A stretch of DNA of 64,000 bases, taken from positions 608,426-672,425 of the forward strand of contig NZ_QQAY01000001.1 in NCBI RefSeq assembly GCF_003350505.1, read 5' to 3'. Below, piece after piece: positions 59,886-64,000 of this stretch. The notes under the pieces were generated by a model. That model searched no databases. It saw only the letters and a list, made by a program, of their open reading frames with translations, and was not told where the DNA came from. This DNA is from Falsibacillus pallidus. GTDB lineage: Bacteria; Bacillota; Bacilli; Bacillales; DSM-25281. A program made the position numbers and the translations under genes. Numbering within the stretch: the first letter of the stretch is position 1; the number at the start of each line of letters is the position of its first letter.

Positions 59886-60578
59886 TTAGTTCCAAAAATA
59901 TTGATCTACAGGTTTATTGAATTCTATTTTTCCTTTAATTACATTTTTTAAGTAAAAATCCGAATTTTCTTTTTTAAATTCTGCCAAATAGTCAGTTCCG
60001 TCATTATATTTCAAATAATAGTATACTGTGTTATTGCTTTCTATTTTTTGTGCAATTTTTAGATCAAGTTCTTGGCGCGCCTCATATTTTAACCACTGTT
60101 TATTTTTTATTGAAACGTTTTTGTCATCTAGTACATATGCTAATAACATTACTAGTGATGGGTCTGTTTCTTTATCATAAAAATTTCTTAATTTTTTCTG
60201 AATTGGATCTTCCTCTGAATATATATTTATTGAATTAATTATTTTAAACTGATTAATATTTTCTACAACATTTTTAGAATACAAAATGTTATTAATTCCA
60301 ATAGGAGGAAAAACATAATATGCAAAAATGTACGCTGTTAATGAAAATATTAAGGTTAATTTCACAAATGACTTATTTACATTGGAAAATTTATAAATAA
60401 TTAACCCGCCAACAATTAAACCAATAGGAATGTGTATGCTTCCCAGATTAAAAGATATAATAACTAAAAAGTACAATACAATTATTTTTAGCCAGAAACT
60501 CTTACTTTTATTTTTTTCTTTAAATTTAATAGTAATTACTAATAAAATAAAAATTAATAAGAAAACAATTAACCTCAT
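59886..60578 (-). CDS. Membrane protein of unknown function
   Basis: A 230-residue protein with four or five hydrophobic helices in residues 1-95, then a polar domain of about 130 residues (NSINIYSEEDPIQKKLRNFYDKETDPSLVMLLAYVLDDKNVSIKNKQWL). Codons are very AT-rich compared with flanking genes, suggesting transfer. The stop lies directly at the breakpoint of the truncated prkA. No family recognised. Confidence 0.6.
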   Translation of the reverse strand: MRLIVFLLIFILLVITIKFKEKNKSKSFWLKIIVLYFLVIISFNLGSIHIPIGLIVGGLIIYKFSNVNKSFVKLTLIFSLTAYIFAYYVFPPIGINNILYSKNVVENINQFKIINSINIYSEEDPIQKKLRNFYDKETDPSLVMLLAYVLDDKNVSIKNKQWLKYEARQELDLKIAQKIESNNTVYYYLKYNDGTDYLAEFKKENSDFYLKNVIKGKIEFNKPVDQYFWN

Positions 60579-60610
60579 GTCAGTACCTCATTTTTGTTTA
60601 ATACAGATAA

Positions 60611-60646
60611 ATCAAAAGGGTAACTTGATTAGTTACCCTTTTGATT
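60611..60646. terminator. Terminator between island genes
   Basis: ATCAAAAGGGTAACT and AGTTACCCTTTTGAT form a 15-bp stem around TGATT. It ends the secreted-protein gene. Confidence 0.8.
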
Positions 60647-60722
60647 AAATAAAGTATTTAATTCTTACTTTTTTCCATTTTCATAGTAACATTAATTTTT
60701 TACGAAATGAATGTTTTTTCAT

Positions 60723-61613
60723 TTAACTTCCAATTATTAAGTTAAAGTCTAGCTTGAATTCTTGACATAGCCAGTCAGATGGTACATTTACAAAGGCTTG
60801 TCCTATATTTACTCCGCCAGTGAGCGGTAAAAAGGTATGAATATATTTTGCTTCGAATTTAGCAGTTCTATTACTATATTGTTTTGCAACTCTAACATTT
60901 TGTGAGGCTCCTCCTAATTCTAAAAAGTGCCCAAGTGTAAAGCTAGCATCAAACCCATATAAAGATTGTTCTAAATTAATGGAACCCTGCCCAAAATTCC
61001 CGTCTCCAAACGCATCTAAAAGATAATATCCATCTAAAGAATTAGCAACTCCAATAAAACGCTCATCCCAAGCCAATGCCATATGATCCTTTTGTGCAAT
61101 GCTTGGAGATTGCATCCAAGAAAAATCTATAGTTGCCAAGTACTCAACTTCAGTACTTGGATTTCCAGAAGGAACCTGATCAAGGTACGCTGTAAAAGAT
61201 AATTTATCAGTAGAAGTCTGATCTCCACCACTGCTAGATAAAGTAGATACTCTTGATTGCTCAATAGGTTGTCCTAAATACATAATTGAAATTCCAGATT
61301 TTTTACTGTATTCCTCAATATCCTTTTGCATAATTTTGTTAATTTCATCTCTATTTTCATCTGTTACTTCATATTTAGTTCCATCAAGACTATTATAATA
61401 CTCAGTCTCTGTTACCTCGTAATCTGCTCTTTTTCCCCCTGCATTTAACAACTTATTTTTCGTCTGATCTTGCATTCCATTTATTTCGTCTTTTGAAAAT
61501 CCCATATTACTTAATTGTGCATTTTTACTCGTTGCTGCTTTAACATGTTGAAAATCACCCGTAAAACATAGAATAAATGTTAAAACCATTAGTGCCTTAA
61601 AAATTCTTCTCAT
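60723..61613 (-). CDS. Secreted protein of unknown function
   Basis: A 296-residue protein with a clear Sec signal peptide (MRRIFKALMVLTFILCFTGD, cleavage near HVKA-AT). The mature part is polar with no transmembrane segment, rich in Ser, Gln and Asn, and contains STLSSSGGDQTSTDKLSF and FSWMQSPSIAQKDHMALAWD. The ribosome site GGGGAA precedes ATG 61613. It could be a surface protein, an effector or a bacteriocin-like factor; nothing decides. It is AT-rich like its neighbours. Confidence 0.6.
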   Translation of the reverse strand: MRRIFKALMVLTFILCFTGDFQHVKAATSKNAQLSNMGFSKDEINGMQDQTKNKLLNAGGKRADYEVTETEYYNSLDGTKYEVTDENRDEINKIMQKDIEEYSKKSGISIMYLGQPIEQSRVSTLSSSGGDQTSTDKLSFTAYLDQVPSGNPSTEVEYLATIDFSWMQSPSIAQKDHMALAWDERFIGVANSLDGYYLLDAFGDGNFGQGSINLEQSLYGFDASFTLGHFLELGGASQNVRVAKQYSNRTAKFEAKYIHTFLPLTGGVNIGQAFVNVPSDWLCQEFKLDFNLIIGS

Positions 61614-61811
61614 CTGATATTCCCCTATCTGTTTATAAGCCTTTTTACCTTAACATATTGAAAATTCATGCAATTTATTAGTTATTAAGTATCATTTTTA
61701 AGAAAATATCAATATACTCCTAAATTCTTAACATATTGACTTCAGATATAACTTTAAGCATATCTTTATCTATTTCCATCGAATAATTAATAATTTGATG
61801 AAAATAAAAAA

Positions 61812-61983
61812 ATCGCCTTTCACTGATACTACCTCTTTCGAGTTCAGCAATACTGGTCCTAACTCGAAAAAAAACTTTCCATTGCTGTTGATGTATCAAT
61901 ACTATCTTTGAGTGGAAAAAATTCAACTTCTTTCTTTTCAAATAGTTCGGCAAGCTCTATTAAATGAACGACCGTTTTTGATA
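61812..61983 (-). pseudogene. Decayed serine recombinase (resolvase) fragment
   Basis: Joining three frames on the minus strand gives GRSF then HLIELAELFEKKEVEFFPLKDSIDTSTAM then SIAELERGSISER. This is the end of the catalytic domain of Tn3-type resolvases/invertases (HLIEL...DSIDTSTAMG...ASIAELER). Frameshifts and a stop break it. It is evidence of past mobile DNA in the island between the two prkA copies. Confidence 0.6.
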
Positions 61984-61984
61984 A

Positions 61985-62140
61985 TTAATTAACCTTATGA
62001 AACTTCCTTCTGAACAAAAACCGTCTTTGCGTTTTTTTATCCTCGGACAAGTAACTTTTGAAGCAACTAAGACAAAAAGAACGGGATTCTTTTTTAATCT
62101 TTAATTGCTTGCAAGATGGACAAGTGAAGTAGGTTTTCAT
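61985..62140 (-). CDS. Small zinc-ribbon protein, 51 residues
   Basis: ATG 62140 follows AGGAGGG at 6 bp. MKTYFTCPSCKQLKIKKESRSFCLSCFKSY contains two CxxC knuckles 13 residues apart, followed by a very basic tail (KKTQRRFLFRRKFHKVN). It probably binds zinc and nucleic acid. Short basic zinc-ribbon proteins are frequent in phages and mobile elements. Its stop lies at the edge of the resolvase fragment. Confidence 0.6.
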   Translation of the reverse strand: MKTYFTCPSCKQLKIKKESRSFCLSCFKSYLSEDKKTQRRFLFRRKFHKVN

Positions 62141-62160
62141 ACATTTCCCTCCTGGATCAA

Positions 62161-62536
62161 TTAAAATATTGGCTTTCTGATACTCAATTCTTTTTCAACT
62201 TGATTCCTTACAGAAACAAGAGATAGAAACATAGGATTATCACTCACGTTTTCCCCTTGATCCTCTGCCTCCAGGTCTAACTCTTTTACATACCAATCTA
62301 CAAACGAATGCAGCATGTCCATTTCTTCAAAAGAAAATTCAAATTCATATTCGTCCTTTTGATCCTGGGTAAATGCTGCTTCAAATTTGAATTTAATAGC
62401 ATCAAAGAGTTTGTTCTTTCTCCGGCCCTCCATAAGCCCGTAATTCGATTTCATCCCCTTGTGAATGCTTTTTACTCATGACATTCAGGTGAAAGATCAT
62501 ATTGGCTAAATCTGATTGAATAAGCGTGATATTCAT
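62161..62536 (-). pseudogene. Frameshifted small acidic protein gene
   Basis: ATG 62536 with a perfect TAGGAGGATGGAA start region opens a 44-codon frame (MNITLIQSDLANMIFHLNVM...) that stops at 62402. The next frame continues FDAIKFKFEAAFTQDQKDEYEFEFSFEEMDMLHSFVDWYVKELDLEAED to 62161 but has no ribosome site of its own. One base of shift near 62405 would join them into about 120 residues. It may be a pseudogene, programmed shift or sequencing error. No family recognised. Confidence 0.45.
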
Positions 62537-62546
62537 TTCCATCCTC

Positions 62547-62757
62547 CTAGCTTATTTTGATTTCCTTTTCTAATTCTTCGTAGAAGAATCTTTCTAGCTT
62601 CATTTTCTCGCTCTTGGTCAGTTCCTGGGGTTTCATCAAAAAGAATGATTTCCGTCCGATCTTAATCTTTCTGTCTATCCCAAAGTTTTTTGCCCTTTGC
62701 CAGTGAACACATGACCAGGGCAGGAGTTCATATTCTTGACTATGCGATGTGTAACAC
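62547..62757 (-). pseudogene. C-terminal fragment, possibly of a transposase
   Basis: A start-less frame ends at TAG 62547: ...WQRAKNFGIDRKIKIGRKS, then LMKPQELTKSEKMKLERFF, then EELEKEIKIS. The L-x-x-x-x-(E/Q)-x-L-T-x-x-x-K-x-K-L pattern loosely recalls ISL3-type transposases, but the match is weak. It runs to the boundary of the prkA homology. Confidence 0.25.
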
Positions 62758-62773
62758 CCTGTTTATTCCAAAT

Positions 62774-62806
62774 AAAAAGAGTCCAAATCATTTACGATTT
62801 GGACCC
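62774..62806 (-). terminator. Terminator of prkA copy 2
   Basis: AGTCCAAATC and GATTTGGACC pair around ATTTAC, the counterpart of the hairpin at 58320-58350. Confidence 0.7.
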
Positions 62807-62837
62807 TCGCTTATTTCTATTGAACCTTCCCCCGGGC

Positions 62838-64000
62838 TTATCTATTCAACAGGCTGCCCACATAGCGAAGCAGTTCATTCGCAGAGGTGGAATTGTAGCC
62901 GTGCTCGTCGATGAGCCTTGCGACGACTTCGTTGATTTTTTTCAACTGAAGTTCATCCGGCGTCTTGGTGGATGTCGTAATCTTGACGACATCTTTCAGA
63001 TCGGCAAACAATTTCTTCTGGATGGCTTCGCGCAGGCGGTCATGGGAATTGTAGTCAAACCGCTTGCCTTTTCTGGCGTACGCCGAGATGCGGATGAGGA
63101 TCTCTTCCCTGAAAGCCTTTTTCGCATTTTCAGAGATGCCGATCTGTTCTTCAATCGAACGCATCAATTTTTCATCCGGATTGATCTCTTCCCCAGTCAG
63201 CTGGTCTCTCATTTTCGCTTTATTACAGTACGCTTCGACGTTATCGAGGTAGTTATCCATAAGCGTCTTGGCCGATTCTTCATAGGAATACACGAATGCC
63301 TTCTGTACTTCTTTCTTGGCAATGTCGTCGTATTCTTTTCTGGCGAGTGAAATGTAATTCAAATATTTCTCGCGGAGCTCCTGTGTAATCGAAGGATGCT
63401 GATCGAGCCCCTCCTTCAAGGAACGCAGGACATCAAGGGCATTGATCGTCTTGACTTCCTTCCGGATAATCGTGGACGAAATCCGGTTGATGACATACCG
63501 CGGATCGATGCCGCTCATGCCTTCATCCTGATACTCCTTCTTCAGCTCATCGAGATCAGCGGAATTGAATCCTTCGACACTTTCTCCATCATACAGGCGC
63601 ATTTTCTTGATCAAGTCGATATCCCCGCGCTTCGGATCCTTCAGCCTGGTCAAAATAGTGAACATCGCAGCCACTCTTAATGTATGAGGGGCGATATGCA
63701 CATCCGATACATCGGACTCATTGATCATCTTCTCGTAAATCTTCTCTTCCTGCGACACCTTCAGATTATACGGAACCGGCATGACAATGATCCGGGAATG
63801 CAGGGCTTCATTCTTTTTATTCGAAATAAATGAACGGTACTCCGTTTCATTCGTATGGGCCACAATCAATTCATCCGCTGAAATCAAAGCGAATCTTCCA
63901 GCCTTGAAATTGCCCTCCTGTGTGAGTGAGAGCAAATGCCAGAGAAACTTCTCATCGCACTTCAGCATTTCCTGGAATTCCATCAATCCACGGTTTGCCT
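62838..64000 (-). CDS. prkA: Serine protein kinase PrkA, copy 2 (C-terminal part; 5' end beyond window)
   Basis: The frame is open to the window edge and covers about 387 residues of the PrkA C-terminal half, from NRGLMEFQEMLKCDEKFLWH to LLRYVGSLLNR. It contains LISADELIVAHTNETEYRSF and the C-terminal PrkA kinase-like domain. PrkA is a Ser/Thr kinase or AAA+ protease-like protein needed in sporulation, working with YhbH. Nothing in the visible part is broken, so this is probably the functional copy, followed by its own terminator. Confidence 0.88.
   Translation of the reverse strand, partial: ANRGLMEFQEMLKCDEKFLWHLLSLTQEGNFKAGRFALISADELIVAHTNETEYRSFISNKKNEALHSRIIVMPVPYNLKVSQEEKIYEKMINESDVSDVHIAPHTLRVAAMFTILTRLKDPKRGDIDLIKKMRLYDGESVEGFNSADLDELKKEYQDEGMSGIDPRYVINRISSTIIRKEVKTINALDVLRSLKEGLDQHPSITQELREKYLNYISLARKEYDDIAKKEVQKAFVYSYEESAKTLMDNYLDNVEAYCNKAKMRDQLTGEEINPDEKLMRSIEEQIGISENAKKAFREEILIRISAYARKGKRFDYNSHDRLREAIQKKLFADLKDVVKITTSTKTPDELQLKKINEVVARLIDEHGYNSTSANELLRYVGSLLNR

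Noticed and set aside
61720..61953. 77-residue protein at this position as a real gene
   Set aside because: Its middle matches resolvase sequence only when combined with other frames, and the rest matches nothing; it is better read as part of a recombinase relic.
1..64000. CRISPR array, prophage or integrase
   Set aside because: No regularly spaced identical repeats, no phage structural genes and no intact integrase or transposase were found; only a decayed recombinase near 61.9 kb.

Overview
The window is a low-to-moderate GC chromosomal stretch from an endospore-forming Gram-positive of the Bacillaceae. Evidence for this is strong AGGAGG-type ribosome sites, frequent TTG and GTG starts, the sporulation genes prkA and yhbH, a CcpA-type cre site, purine and TPP riboswitches, and proteins that read like Bacillus families (RocB, PbuO, DUF4183, DUF1648, DUF3139). 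I cannot name the species.

Layout. 1-7.2 kb: end of a phosphate permease gene, a LacI-family regulator facing a 43-residue membrane peptide across a perfect palindrome, an amidohydrolase, a RocB-like M20 peptidase, a purine permease behind a PurR-box-like pair, and a MEDS-domain protein. 7.3-26.8 kb: an all-minus-strand catabolic locus, the main feature of the window. It holds a Trp/Tyr/Phe-type ABC importer, phenylalanine dehydrogenase, a complete 2-oxoacid dehydrogenase complex (E1alpha, E1beta, E2, E3), PaaX, and the phenylacetyl-CoA epoxidation and beta-oxidation genes paaK-A-B-C-D, an EthD protein, paaF, G, H and J. Read together these suggest that phenylalanine is imported, deaminated to phenylpyruvate, oxidatively decarboxylated straight to phenylacetyl-CoA, and degraded by the Paa route. 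paaE and paaZ are absent; a lone paaI lies at 33 kb.

27-41 kb: a cell-surface hydrolase-like protein, a divergent MFS/SgrR pair, a divergent LysE/XRE-cupin pair, a ThuA/Gfo-Idh-MocA/sugar-epimerase operon, and housekeeping genes. 39.6-45.4 kb: adenine deaminase behind a guanine-class purine riboswitch, proC, and thiM-thiD-thiE behind a TPP riboswitch. 45.5-53 kb: two DUF4183 spore-surface-type genes, a patatin phospholipase, an isochorismatase-family hydrolase, tRNA-Arg(CCT), an exonuclease, a MarR regulator, an orphan HsdR-N-type nuclease-like protein in AT-rich DNA, and yhbH. 53-58.3 kb: a MocR regulator, three GNAT acetyltransferases and two paralogous small acidic proteins.

58.3-64 kb: two copies of the 3' part of prkA in direct orientation. 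They differ at roughly 75 of about 1160 bases but at only one amino acid. They flank an AT-rich island with unknown membrane and secreted proteins, a decayed serine recombinase and other broken frames. Two families of intergenic repeats (a GTGAC...CACGCCCCGGTTTTTGTC element and a 21-bp-period GCGCATA array) are scattered through the window.
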